Part shown: positions 22,061 to 40,689 of the stretch, in pieces
Position numbering within the stretch: the stretch's first letter is position 1
How the letters are laid out: every line of letters starts with the position of its first letter
From: Cololabis saira
Taxonomy: Eukaryota > Chordata > Actinopteri > Beloniformes > Belonidae
NCBI RefSeq assembly: GCF_033807715.1
Contig: NC_084599.1
Coordinates: 26,406,125-26,470,124, forward strand
DNA: 64,000 nucleotides
Direction: 5' to 3'
Program-made: the position numbers and the translations under genes
Notes under the pieces: generated by a model
What the model was told of the DNA's origin: nothing
The model's database searches: none
The model's input: only the letters and a program-made list of their open reading frames with translations

Positions 22061-25000
22061 ATAGACAAGGTCAGTCACCTTTTACCAAGCCCTAACCAAA
22101 ATGGTTTCTGGTCTTCTTTAACGCTTAACTATATTGTTTTACATTTCCAGTCAATCACACTAGACAGGAGAGTAGGCTATCTAGAGGAATGTATCACTCT
22201 ATAGAACAAAGACTCTTATCTTCCTGAGCGTTCTGCCATTTCCTTTTCCCCCAGGCTGTGTGGACACCAGTACAAAAAAAAGTGCAAATCATTGCTTCAA
22301 TATGTCTTCCCCGTTTTCCATTCTTTCCTTCCTTCCTTCTGTAGTGTCACACATAGTTTGGTGCTAAAGGGGGATCTGTCTGTTGCAATAACAAGAAATC
22401 TCACACTGTTAATTTGCTTTCTTTATATTTTCTCCTCCCTGTGGCTTTTTTCTGCATAGCAAAACAATGTATAATTTCCTAATTATCTCAAGCTCATCCT
22501 CTCACTCTCTTTGATACATTCCCTGTCTTTATCTGCCTCATTTTTCTCCCCGGCCAACCTCCCTCCCACTTCCTATCTTCCTTACAGTAATGGTTTAATT
22601 GGAGCCTTTTAAGGTGGTTGTGGTGGATGCAGAGGGTGCTGAGGGGGGAGATGGACTATATAGAGGCAGTAGCTGTCTGCTGTTGCTGAGCTGTCTGTTG
22701 AAGCGTGGCGTGGCCAGCTAGAGATAAAGCAGCTCTGTGTGTTTGTGTGAGACACCAGCAATTAAGGCCCTGCTGCAATACAGAGAGAAGTAAAAAGGCC
22801 AGCATCAGCTGCAGATCCACCAGAGTGAATCTGGAGCAATGGCAGGATGCACAATGATGGAGAGGGAGAATAACATACAGAGATGACAAGTAAAAGGGAG
22901 AGATTAAGTGAAAGGGAGGGTTTAGAGGCAGAAGATTGACAACAAAGAAGAGAAGATAAATAACAACAAAATCATTATTTTATTTCAAGCATTGACGGCC
23001 TAAAACAAACTAAAAGGGTATTTGGCAAATTATATATAAACAGGTAATTTCAGCAAGCCATTAAAGGTTATGCTGAACTGAAATATGTGAATGTATAATT
23101 TGAAACTGTAATTTTTACAGTTAACTTTTTAGTATCTTCACAAAGGACTTAAATGTTTTGTCTATTGCTCTGTGTGGAAGACTGGAAAAGCAAATCTTTC
23201 ATTATGGTCCAAAATTCACTTTTTGGACTCCAGTTACTTTGTGTTACACGTGTCACACTGACTCGCTGACCAAGACCATTGTTTTGATAAAGAAAGAAAT
23301 GTCTGTTCTGCTTTCCAGAGCTTTAATCATACTGATTTTTTCCCCCCTGCTCAGGTTCAGTTTTTCCCCTCCAGTATTGAAAGCCATGATGAGTGACAGC
23401 ACTGACAGAGCGTGACATGTAATCTCTGGGAGATGTAGTGTCACCACTTGTGTGTGCACAGTTCGGGAGAGTTTTTTTTGCTCCATTACATTTAGTTTCT
23501 GTCTTCAACTCATCGTCTTTCCATCTTACCACCTCCCATGTAACTCCATGTTCTTTAGGATGTTAATTACTGTGCCAGGATAGCAGCCGCATAGTGATCG
23601 CAATGACCTATGTTTAATTGACTTTTCCATACTACATTTAAATTCACTGACCAGGGACTAGTGGAAGCACATTTTGATTGGAAGGATGAGGTTGTATGGT
23701 TTATGGTTTGTGTCATGAAGTAAGTGTGGAGGACCCAAATAAAAGAAACAGTGGAGGCAGGGAATAAAGGAAAGGAATTCCTTTATTTAAACAAAAGTCA
23801 CTGATGAAGTAGGAAATCCAGAACCATAATCCATACATATTAATCAAATCCGTAATGATGGACTAACTGTACTAAGAGAAGACAGACGGGAAAAAACCCT
23901 GACAGCACCTGAATATAAAGACAGACGGATGGGCGGAAATATGATGGACTAGGAGGGAAAAGATGACAGGCAGGACAATATTTGAATACCCCAACACATG
24001 TAGATACTCAGAAGGTAACTTGAGACATGTGTGAACAAGAGGAGACCAACAGAGGAATTGACACACCAAGGGAAGACAGTTTCAAAGTAAAACAAGAATT
24101 AAGGCATTAATTCAACCAAACAAAAAAAATGTAGACTTCACAAAAACATAAATAAATAAAACTAAGACGATACAGAAAATACAAAACAAAAACCCTGGGC
24201 TACAGCAGAATAACAAATATGTACAGAAATCAAAAAGAAAAGAACACAGGGAAACCTAAACCAAACATAAACCAAGGATCAACTATTTGTTTTGTTTTGT
24301 TTGTTTTGTCAACACAGATAAAGCCAAAATTGGAACAATTCATGGCTATAGAATACGATTCTTTTTATTTTTTAACCCTCAGTATTTATTGATTGTGAAG
24401 AGAAACAAACAGACAGACTGCAAACATTAGAGAAATGTAGTCCGTACAATTTATCAAAGAGTCAGAAATACCATGTTCAAGGGCATGTAAGCTGTTTGTT
24501 TGAGGCTGAGATTTGTGCTTGATTGAGAGAGAAAGCAAGGAAAAAAAGCTTACCATTGTAGACACGGGGCTAGCATAATTAATATTATATACGTAATTAA
24601 AACAACTGATTTTGCTTCTGGAACTCTGCTTGAGTTAATGCTGTTCTTGTTATGATATCAGATGTGCTGTCTGCTCTTAAATTGGATCGTTTTAACTTTA
24701 AATTGAGTTGATTTAACTTTGTTTAGGGTTGTTTAATTTCTCTGTGCAGTACTTAAAGCTTAATCCTGCATATGAAACATAATTTATGAATAAAATCCCT
24801 TTTGTTTTGCCTGTTTGCCTTGTTGAAATAGCATTATTCGGGTTTGCTATTCATTATCCAGGCAAATGCCTCCACTTTCTGAAGATGAGAGTTTGTTCAT
24901 CAGTTACTTCTGAGTCTCGTTTCTACAACTTAAGGGGAAAACACAAATGTTTTCTGTTTTATTCATGTTGTCAGTTCAGTCATTTTTTTTTTATGACGAA

Positions 25001-25960
25001 GAGAGCCAAGCATTCAGATGCAACACCATGCTGCAACTAAATGCAAATATAAGTAGATAAATGTATTAAAATTGACTATGATGACAGACTTTACATATCT
25101 TTATTTTGTTTCTTCAGATCATCTGGTTTTAGCAGAAAACATGTTTAGCACTTGCACATAGTCATAACTTGGCCTTGACTGCATTGATGTGGGCATGTTT
25201 ATGTCTGAATGTGGGTGTCACCTCATGACTCACAGGCCTCTATTATTTCTCTGCCATTGCACTGAACAGCAAAATAAAAGTATTTGTCTATGTCCTTTGC
25301 AGAAATAGCTTTGGGAAATCCCTTGAAGGTCATTGCTCAAGTTTGCCATAACATTCACGCCTCAGTACAGCATGTTATTAGAGTGATCACCCACTTACGC
25401 TGCACTGCTATTACAGCAAAAGTCTGGACCTAATGTATGCTATCAGTGAGGAGTGGTTTGTGCGAGTGTAAGCAGGCACTCAAACCAATCCTGGAAGCTG
25501 GGAAGAGAGAGGTTTTAATTTTTCTCTCACATCTATACACACATATGGAAAGGTTCTCCCATTCCCATGTACTCACACGCAGGGTGACATGCACCCAGTA
25601 CACAATTGCTCATTTCTCCTCATCAGTGCATAGACATGCACTCCCATGTCTAAACTCCTGACTGGATCATTGGGTCCAGATCTGATTTTCTCCTCAAAGG
25701 GCTCTTTTGTCGGGCAACTTTTCCTATGAAAAATTTCAAATACTGTATTGTGACTCAATTTAAACTCGAACATAAGATGCTGTAATGAGTACCCTCATAT
25801 CGAATTACCATTTACAATAATTCTTACTCTTTTGACGATATCATGTTGGGAGAGAATTGAGGTGAAGCATAAAAACTTCAAAAGATCAGCCAAATTACAG
25901 TGTTTTAGGGAAAAGAAAGAAATGAAAAGAAACGCCAACAAAATTTGAGAATTTAAATGT
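22061..25960. other. No gene seen; possible anonymous repeat at about 23710-24260
   Basis: Mostly AT-rich DNA. The block from gtgtcatgaagtaagtgtgg to aaaccctgggctac resembles fish repeats that start with a 'tgtcatga..gtggacccaaa' phrase, but I find no matching ends and cannot class it. No coding island with splice signals stood out. Confidence 0.35.
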
Positions 25961-25961
25961 C

Positions 25962-26396
<435 letters not shown>

Positions 26397-26781
26397 GCAA
26401 AATTCCCAACACTCTAAAAGCAGATTTTTAGTCCCCCTTCATCAGGACTTGACACAATGGTTTGGTCAGCTATTTTCAGGAACTTCTTCTAGGGGTGGAG
26501 ATGCTCACTCCACCCCTCTTCCATGGGACCTACCTTGTTTGAGATCAGTGGAGGACCTCCATGCAACCATGGAAAAATAAATTAGGACCCACATTACTAT
26601 AACAGGTCATGCACCATAGATCTTACGAAAGAATGTACAGTAACCAGGCTAACAGCTTTTATTATCACATATCAAAGAGATTCAGTATTCTCTGAATAAT
26701 TTCCTCATCTTTTGTTCTTCGTCATATTTAGTTGGTATTGATCATTATTTTTGTCTCAATTCTGTAGTCATTAAATGGGCA

Positions 26782-27240
26782 GAAGTTTTTAAGACAATGT
26801 AATGTAATGTAATGTAAACTTTATTTGTATAGCACCTTACATCGACCTCAAGGTGAACCAAAGTGCTTTACATAACATACAACAAAATAAAACAAGAATA
26901 AAACATATGAACATATAAAAACATCAAGTATAAAAAGTGTTGCCACACTACTGGGTATTAAAAGCCACCCTGAATAAATAAGTTTTAATTTTAGATTTAA
27001 AAAGGCCAAGGTCAGAGATGGTGCGTAATTCACAGGGGAGCTTATTCCAGAGCCTGGGGCCGGCAACTGAAAAGGCTCGGTCACCCCAGCCCTTCTGCCT
27101 TGACCTGGGCACTTCCAACAAACGTTGGTTGGAGGACCTCAGAGCTCTGCCAGGCTACAATGCACTGTAGGTAAATACTGAAGCAGTGTGATGGCCAGCT
27201 GGTGAGATTTGCATGTTAGCCCTTAAAACCTGGGTTTTAC
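26782..27240 (-). mobile_element. L2-like LINE 3' end
   Basis: On the minus strand the frame reads LRSSNQRLLEVPRS, then GDRAFSVAGPRLWNKLPCEL and LFKSKIKTYLFRVAF, the conserved C-terminal block of L2-type elements. A 3' UTR follows, ending in aaagtttacattacattaca (a short (ACATT)n tail at about 26815-26783). The catalytic region is absent. The end at 27240 is approximate. Confidence 0.8.
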
Positions 27241-27999
27241 TGTCACCCCCCCCCCCCCCCTTTTTTGGTATTGCTTAAACTTTAAAAGCTAATGTTCAAA
27301 AGAACTGATTTTATGAGCTCATCTTTCATTTGTACCTAAAGCAACTTAAACTACCAAATGTATATGGAACAATGAATGAATAAACAAATAAAATAAATAT
27401 TCTAAAGATGATTGATTCAGATTTTCAAATGGGATATGAAACATTTAACAAATCAAAGTTATTTGGTATATGGAGTATTTTTTTTCTTCTTTTGCTTAAT
27501 TTTTCTTTTGTATCTTTCTCTTTTGTAAACTTAGGGCTTTTAGAGTGTAGAGAACATTTCTTGAGAACCAGTGATAATGGTCGATGGGGTTTATTGCTTT
27601 CAACAATGAACACCATCGGCTCACTACATTGTTGGATCAAGGAGGCTATCAATAGCGTCACCAGTGATGAGGGAGCCTACAGTATATCTTGACCCACACC
27701 TGGGATGCAGTGTCTCAGAGCCTCAGACAGCAGGGGGCACAATCGTCTGCTCCTGTTTGACCTTTTTCCATAAAACAAGACCCTGTCACAACAATATCAT
27801 GTGACATTGTTTGAGGAAGACTACTGGACTAGTCGAAACATGTCAAGGTAAAAAACTTTAACTTGTCTGAAAAAAGAATCATAAACAAGATCAACTTGTA
27901 AGACAGTATGGATGTGATTACAAGCCAACTTCTATATCTTCTATATCTTTGTTGTGGCTTCAGCCATCTTCAGTCGAGTGATCCTTTGGAGTAGCAATG

Positions 28000-28165
28000 T
28001 CGTGGATGTAAACAGACTGGGAAAAAAATAAAAAACAAACTGCTCAGACAGGGCTGGTCTGTCATGGGATGCCCCCTTGACCTTGTGGAGGCGGAGAGTG
28101 ATAAATGGATGATGGCAAAGCTATCGGACTGTTCCAAACAAATGCCATATCATCCCTTGTGTGAA
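28000..28165 (+). mobile_element. LINE C-terminal fragment A (L2/Rex1-related)
   Basis: The plus frame reads GCPLDLVEAESDKWMMAKLS followed by a short degraded tail. This is the end of the C-terminal block in one L2/Rex1-related lineage. It lies directly upstream of fragment B, which restarts earlier in the protein, so the two are separate copies. Confidence 0.6.
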
Positions 28166-28189
28166 AAGACTACTGTATTCAGTATTTCA

Positions 28190-28790
28190 ACTCTTTCATT
28201 TCTTGAATTGTCTGCTCCTAAATGTCACCAAGACCAAGGAGATGGTGGCTTATTTAAAGAGATCAAGGTCGCTGAGCAAGCCCATCAGCATCATGGATGA
28301 AGAGGTTGAACCTATTGAGAAGTACCAGTATTTAGGTGTACAACTGAACAGCAAACTGGACTGGTGGGGCAAGACTGATATTATTCATAAGAAGAGGCTG
28401 ATTTCTTTTAATAGTTGCAGTAAGATGCTAGAGCTTGTTCACTCGTCAGTGGTAAAAGTATGTCGTCTGCTGTCGTGTGGTTCACTTGGCGAGAAGCATC
28501 AGCGCAGGAGATGTCAGCCGGCTCAATAAACTCCTCTAAAGATGGGAACAATCATCACTCAGAACCCAGAGACATTTGAATCAGTGAAAGACAAGAGTTC
28601 ACTGAACAAACTGCTCCTGCTCCTCATTGACTCACGACAGAGACAGTGTAGCTCGTTCTCCAACAGACTCACTCAGCTCCACTGTTATGAAGATTATTAC
28701 AGGAAATCATTCCTACTTTTTACCTTACAACAGGTCCTCTGCCACAGGTAACTTTTACTATCTCTTGAATATTTTGTATTTTATATTATT
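28190..28790 (+). mobile_element. LINE fragment B, Rex1-related, end of RT to C-terminus
   Basis: The plus frame from about 28190 reads LLLNVTKTKEMVAYLKRSRS, SIMDEEVEPIEKYQYLGVQL and NSKLDW, the segment just after the catalytic palm. A frameshift region (ELVHSSVVKV) follows, then ETFESVKDKSSLNKLL and SSFSNRLTQLHCYEDYYRKS from the extreme C-terminus. It is the same lineage type as the element at 15921-19860, but a different and more complete tail. Frameshifts show it is inactive. Confidence 0.75.
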
Positions 28791-28799
28791 TTCTTCTAA

Positions 28800-34589
<5,790 letters not shown>

Positions 34590-35288
34590 AGCTAGGCTGA
34601 AGTAGTTGGACAGTTTGAATAAATAAACATAAGCAACCTGATTGCTCCTGTGCTCTGTCTCTCCCTCCCTTTCTTTCTTGCCCAGCCTGCTCCCCCTTCT
34701 CCTGTTCATGGCTACATGAAGGCCAAGTCATGAGCTGACTCTTTGCTTTCAGGAGACTTTTGTCTGGCTTGGCAACAGAACAGATCCAATCATGTCTGAA
34801 GGTCAAGAAGTTAAAATGTCCTGAGTTGCCTCCTGTTTCTCTCTACGTGAGATGGTAAGAATGAATACAGGGAGAGAAATGAGGAGACGTTCGAACCGAA
34901 CAAATTAATTCTGCAAGTAAACATGGCCTTTTCTTAATAGGGAAACATGCACACAGTCTATTGACAGAAATAAATACGCACACACACACGCACACACAGA
35001 AAATACAAACCTTAATGATGGAAGCACAACCATTTATACCAAGTGTACTGAATATTTAAAGTAGGAGGTAGAAAGAAACGTGGGAAAGGTAGTGATAGTG
35101 TAACTACAGTTTTATATATTTAGATACTTAACAATCAAATGTTTGTCTTTGGTAATCATGAGAAAACGAAATCCTTTAAAACTACGGTATTACAGTACAT
35201 ACAGAAAGTCAGGTCATGTTACACACTCATTTCAACATTGAATTCAGTTATTCTTTTTCTTATCTTTAAATTTCATTATGCAAAAGTT

Positions 35289-35657
35289 ATGGCAGAGGTA
35301 TCTGAATGCTTTGGTAATTCACTGAAAAATAAAAAAAAGGGGAAAAATGCGCCACAGATGTGTAATCCGAGTACATCAGCCTCTGCATGTGAGCGGCGCT
35401 CTCTGCCAGGTGAGTTATGGAGATGCCCCACCATCCTGGCTCCTTGAGAATTATCCTTGAAGCTTTTCCTTTGGAACTTTCTCACAGTCTTCTTGGCAGA
35501 CACACTGAAGCTCAGTCGCGTTGGTTTTGGATTGCAGTTTGCAGCCATTGTCGTATTTTTCCAAAGATGCTCTTGTTCGCATTCAGACTTGGCAGCACCA
35601 CTTCAGTCTTTTCGACACCACTCCTCTGTGTTTTGGAGGTATGCTTGGTTGTGTTGA
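35289..35657 (+). CDS. Candidate two-exon small gene, product unknown
   Basis: I do not recognise this protein. An ATG at 35289 opens a frame starting MAEVSECFG that runs to CCAG at 35409, followed by GTGAGT, a consensus splice donor. A 78-base intron (35410-35487) ends in a pyrimidine-rich tract and CACAG. Exon 2 (35488-35657) continues in the same phase, giving VFLADTLKLSRVGFGLQFAA, a mildly hydrophobic stretch, to a TGA. Joined length is 96 codons. Nothing shows a function. Against it: the frame is short, has no domain, and the first exon crosses an A-rich run. It could be a chance combination. Confidence 0.22.
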
Positions 35658-36164
35658 AATGTAAACCTCTCAGCAAGAAAACACTTTTCTTTGGCACCCT
35701 ATATTATGACGTATAATGTTCTTGTATCTTTCCTTTGGTTTACAGATATTACTTTCAACCTCACGGCTCAGTTTTCACTCTTATGGAAGCATCTGTTTGA
35801 CCTTGTATAGACACATGTGCGTCTTCCTAATTGAGTCTAATGACAAATGAGTCCCTCTGCACTATGCCTATCCTTTCAGTAGTTAAAATAGCCAAGAGAC
35901 TGTGCACAAAACTGTATTTTTGTAGTTTTGGTTTAGGGCAACATTTCTATGATTGTGGCATAAAGTCTCAAATATTTCACGTTTTCCACTTTTGCATGGC
36001 AGATGAGGAGAGGTGGGAGAGGATGTAATTTTTCTGAAGACGTGGAAAAGATCAGTTTGAGCCCCATCAGTGAAGGTAATTTCATTTTTTTTTTTTTTTT
36101 TTTACTTTTACAACTCACTGCCACTCACAACAAATTTGGTAATAAGTTAGTATAAATACACATT

Positions 36165-37975
36165 GAAATTTGCTATCATCTCAATAGGAGAACTTCATGA
36201 AGCTCTTCAACATATGCCTAATAATAAAGCTCCGGGCTTAGATGGCTTCCCAGCCGAGTTCTATAAGGTATTCTGGAGCATATTAGCACCAACATTTTAT
36301 AAAATGATCCTAAATGTTAGGGAGAATAAAGGCTTACCCTCAAATATGAACTCTGCTAATATTAGTCTTTTATTAAAACCGGACAAGGATCCCTTGCTCC
36401 CATCGAGCTACCGCCCAATATCATTGATAAATGTAGAACTTAAAATAATTAGCAAGGCTCTTACCAAACGTCTGAAAAGAGTAGGGTTGCAAAATTCCGG
36501 GAATTTTCAAAGTTGGAAACTTTCCATGGGAATTAACGGGAATATATGGGAATTAACGGGAATATATGGGAATTAACGGGAATTAACGGGAATAAATATG
36601 AAATTTACAGAATTGAAGGTTGGCCCTTAACAGGGAACTTAAATATAGTTGGGGGAAATATATTGTAGCATAGTCTTTGCTAAAACAACCAGATTTAATG
36701 CAAGTACACTCCTCAATCACATGCACACAGCACATTGCTTACTGCAGGGCTATTGAGGCCACGCCCCCTACAGGCACTGTGCATTCCTCCATCACATGCA
36801 CAGGTGATTTCTTGAAGCCTGGAGGCCACACATTTGAGCTCAAAGCACAAGAATATTGAAGCCACACATTTGAGCCCACAGACTATATAAAGTCAAGTAA
36901 GTTTTGATAATATTATGGGGTAAATATATTTGATCTATAATGGTATTAATGTTTAACTTGCAAATATTAAATAAAAATGTATTAACACAGTAGCTAGCTA
37001 GCTGGTAAGTTAGGTGCTAAATGAAAGCTATTTTTCACTTCATTGACCATTTAAGAGGCTATCTTATTATGGTGGTAGCTACCTCAAATTTGATGCTGTT
37101 TTTTCTGACTCCAGCAAGACGGTTTTCTGTAACCATTCAAGAATTTATACATTAATTGTCATCAATTGGATATCTGCTTATGACAAAATAAATATTTACA
37201 TTTATGTTTGGATATGATACAGTTTGTTTAAATTACCCCCAATTTCCAGTTAATTCCCATAAATTCCCAATAATTCCCATAAATTCCCATAATTCCCATG
37301 GAAAGTTTCCAATTTGGAATATTTCCAAAATTCCCCAGCTTAACTTCCCATGGAAAGTTTCCGGAAATTTACCGGAAATGTTCCACCCCTTTGCAACCCT
37401 AGAAAAGAGTCACCCCTTCTATTATACATCCAGATCAAACAGGTTTCATTAAAGGTAGACATTCTTCTACTAATATTCGTAGATTACTAAATATTATACT
37501 CTATTCGAGTATCAATACACAGGAAACTACTATTATATCCTTAGACGCTGAAAAAGCATTTGATCGGGTAAAATTAAAGTTTCTATTGGTAACTTTACAT
37601 AAATTTGGATTTGGCGAATCTTTCATTGACTGGATAAAAATATTATACAGCTCTCCCAAGGCACGTGTAAGGACAAATGATCAAATCTCTACAAGTTTTA
37701 ACTTGCAAAGAGGCACTAGACAGGGTTGCCCTCTCTCTCCCTCACTATTTGCAATATTTATTGAACCTTTAGCCGGCAGCTATTAGACATAATCAAAATA
37801 TTAAAGGTATACAATGCAAAATATTAGAGCACAAAATAAGTCTTTATGCGGATGACGTACTTCTCTTCCCTCAGAACTCACAAACTTCACTATCACTGAC
37901 AATTGCACTTATAGAGGGATTTTCATCTCTGTCTGTCTTACTATTCTATTACTTCAGGTGGAGCTTTGATAGGAT

Positions 37976-37978
<3 letters not shown>
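36165..37978 (+). mobile_element. L1/Tx1-like LINE reverse transcriptase, 5'-truncated, split by a hAT element
   Basis: The plus frame from 36165 reads GELHEALQHMPNNKAPGLDG, AEFYK and SSYRPISLINVELKIISKAL, the finger region of an L1-type reverse transcriptase. A hAT insertion (36482-37401) follows. The frame then resumes with IIHPDQTGFIKGRHS, SLDAEKAFDRV (first catalytic Asp), RGTRQGCPLSPSLFAIF and, after a one-base shift near 37775, ISLYADDVLLF, with both palm Asp residues intact. The copy ends abruptly in a (CA)n tract at 37980. No 5' ORF or endonuclease is present. Apart from the insertion there is essentially one frameshift in the RT, so this is among the younger LINE copies here. Confidence 0.85.
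36482..37401. mobile_element. hAT-type element (TAGGGTTGCAAA family), non-autonomous
   Basis: Perfect 12-bp terminal inverted repeats TAGGGTTGCAAA / TTTGCAACCCTA and a perfect 8-bp target duplication GAAAAGAG (36474-36481 and 37402-37409). The left subterminal region has tandem gggaattaacgggaatatat words, and the right has complementary ttcccataaattccc words, so the arms form long inverted repeats. No transposase frame in 920 bp. Precise removal restores the reading frame of the surrounding L1-like LINE. Confidence 0.92.
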
Positions 37979-37979
<1 letters not shown>

Positions 37980-38025
<46 letters not shown>

Positions 38026-38030
38026 GCGCG
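37980..38030 (+). repeat. (AC)n microsatellite ending in (GC)n
   Basis: About 22 AC units followed by gcgcgcgc. It truncates the L1-like LINE on its 3' side. The alternating purine-pyrimidine run can adopt Z-DNA. Confidence 0.95.
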
Positions 38031-38410
38031 CATGATCATATACATACATGCACACACACATAGACATGCACACTGGCTTGTTCACCTGCATGCTTGCTCT
38101 GTAGTTTTGGGGTTAGTTAATCGCGGTAGCTTAGCTCAGACTGTGATCAGATCTCGAGATTCGGGTCGACTGCTGCTCGTGTTTTGGTCGGCTCCGTGTC
38201 GGTTTTGTGTTTCGTTTGTGGTTTTTGTTGCAGATTTCCAGTGCTTGACATGTGCCTCCATGTGTTCCTGCTTCCTGAAAGGGGAAAATATATTTGATCA
38301 ATTTTTAGCAGAGTGTGAATTGAAAAAAAGTAATAAATGTCTAAAAACAGGTCTTTATACGGTGGTGAAAACTAAATATTAAATATCAATTATATTTAAT
38401 ATATCAAAAC

Positions 38411-39030
38411 TTTGTTGAACTGTGGTAATGTATGAGGAAGTATGTTAGAGTGGTGCAGGACATGTTTGGGAGCTGCAAGACGGTGTTGAGGTGTGCTGTA
38501 GGTGTGATAGAGCGGTTCAAGGTGGAGGTGGGACTGCATCAGGGATCAGCCATGAGCCCCTTCTTGTTTGCTATGGTGATGGACAGACTGACAAATGAAG
38601 TCAGACAGGAAGCTCCATGGACTATGTTTGTAGATGAAATTCTGATCTGTAGTGAGAGCAGGGAGAGGGAGGAGAAACTTCTAGCGATGTGGAGGTATGC
38701 ACATGAGTACGTGTTTGAGAATGAGAGGGACACGAGTGGAACAGTGAGGTTACAGGGATCAGAGATAAAGAAGGTGGAGGATTTTAAGTACTTATGGTTA
38801 ACAGTCCAGAGCAACGGAGAGTGTGGAAAAGAGAAGAAATGTGTTTTATAGCAGGTTGTAATGGGTGGAGAAAAGTGTCAGGAGTGATGAGTGATAAAAG
38901 AGTAACAAGGAGAATGAAAGGTCTACGAAGAAGGGAGGCAGAAGAAATGAAAATGTTGAGGTTTTTGGGAGTGACGAGGATGGATAGGATCAGGAATTAA
39001 TACATCAGAGGGACATGTGCATCATGCTAC
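38411..39030 (+). pseudogene. RTE-like LINE reverse transcriptase fragment (decayed)
   Basis: The plus frame from about 38430 reads KYVRVVQDMFGSCKTVLRCA, VEVGLHQGSAMSPFLFAMVM, PWTMFVDEILICSESRE and GTVRLQGSEIKKVEDFKYLW, the palm and thumb of a fish non-LTR family with this wording. The palm motif FxDD is FVDE, so the second catalytic Asp is Glu. The segment between the palm and GTVRLQG is shortened. After a stop at about 38850 another frame continues NGWRKVSGVMSDKRVTRRMK and FLGVTRMDRIRN. It is inactive. RTE-like is my best placement, not certain. Confidence 0.75.
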
Positions 39031-39847
39031 CGCAGAAGTTGTAACATTCTTCGCTGCTATAGTTCAAAGCAGAAGCATAAATGATACAAATGCATGTGGG
39101 ATTAGTATTTGCCAATAGAATTGTTAATATTTTATCGCTTTAGTTTGTGGTATTGTGACTTCTCGTGCTACTGTACACACTCTGATAAAGTAATAATGGG
39201 TATCGAGGTTTATTGAGGGTGATTTATGTTGTTTGTGTGGTAGCTCGAAGCTCTAGCGCAGATCTTAAATAATGCAGACCCAGCAGAAGAGAGGGCATCA
39301 AATGGCTGACTGCCTCTAAAACCGACTGCTATAGAAAGATGTAGGGGCAACGGTATGCTGCTCTGGTATTTTAAGGTTTCAGTAAGAGATCAAGAAATGT
39401 CAAGTCGTGGAAAAAAGGCCATCAAAAATCTTTTATAAAAGAAAAATAAATGGTATTGAGAATAAAACAATAATCCAGGGCCAAGAAATGATCATTAATG
39501 TCTTTTTGTCCTCTTCTTCTTTCCGTACAATGACACAGCCTTATAAACAACTGTAAACAAAAACATAAAAAGTTTCCGAGAGCAAAAGAACATGCTTTTA
39601 ATACAATTACCAGAGATGGATGACCAAATTTGTCTGAAGCGATGGGGTTGAGGATTATTGAAGTGAACTGGCCAGATTAACATTCCTGGGGGAATTTTAA
39701 CACTCTGGGCGACAAATTTGCAACACTGCGCTACCTCGTCCTCCTACTGTGTGCTAAGCCCGGGACCTGAGTTTAGAGCAGGTCATCTGGAAAGAGCAGA
39801 ATGAAAATCCCTCTCCCTCCAAGGAGCTGTCGGACCCCACTAACGAG

Positions 39848-40033
<186 letters not shown>

Positions 40034-40689
40034 AATTAAGCAATGGTGGGAGGAGGGGGTCTGGTTTTTACTCTCCCTGTTCCCACAAACTGAATCTGAG
40101 CTTTTTATTGGAGGTGGTGTCTGTCATTATTTATGACTGGCAGCAACAAGGTGAGAATTTGATATCAGAGTTGAAATAAATGATTTAGATAATGCTCTAA
40201 ACATTGAACATGTGGTGTTATAGGAGCATTATAGGAAGATTGATATGTTAAGTATTTGAAAAAAAGTAATAAAAGTAAATCCACAAAAATACTGTATAGA
40301 GTATTAAAATAATTGTGTACAGGTATCAAATGTTGATGCATTTTTCTTACTAACATGTTTTTAGTAGAGCTGAACTGTGAGAGTCATCTTTCTGCAGGAA
40401 TAGAAAAATACAGCAAATATATTTTACACTTTGAGTTCCTTGATATTATCCCACATTCTAGTGAGTTAATTCACAACATTTATTGGTTTCCCAGTCTGCA
40501 GACATATGTGATGGTTTGCACCCTCTCTTTTTACCCGCCGTTTTTTCTTTGTGTAAAAGCACAATACAATATGAATCATCTCAGTTTTAGCATTAAGCCA
40601 ATACACACATCAGCAGCAAAATAACTTTTTTCCCCATAAACTTATTTAACAAAATTAAAGCCAAAAAGAAAAAAAAAGTCATGTGATTA

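Noticed and set aside
38110..38180. tRNA-like words (gtagcttagctcag, gattcgggtcgac)
   Set aside because: No cloverleaf can be drawn and the B box is poor.
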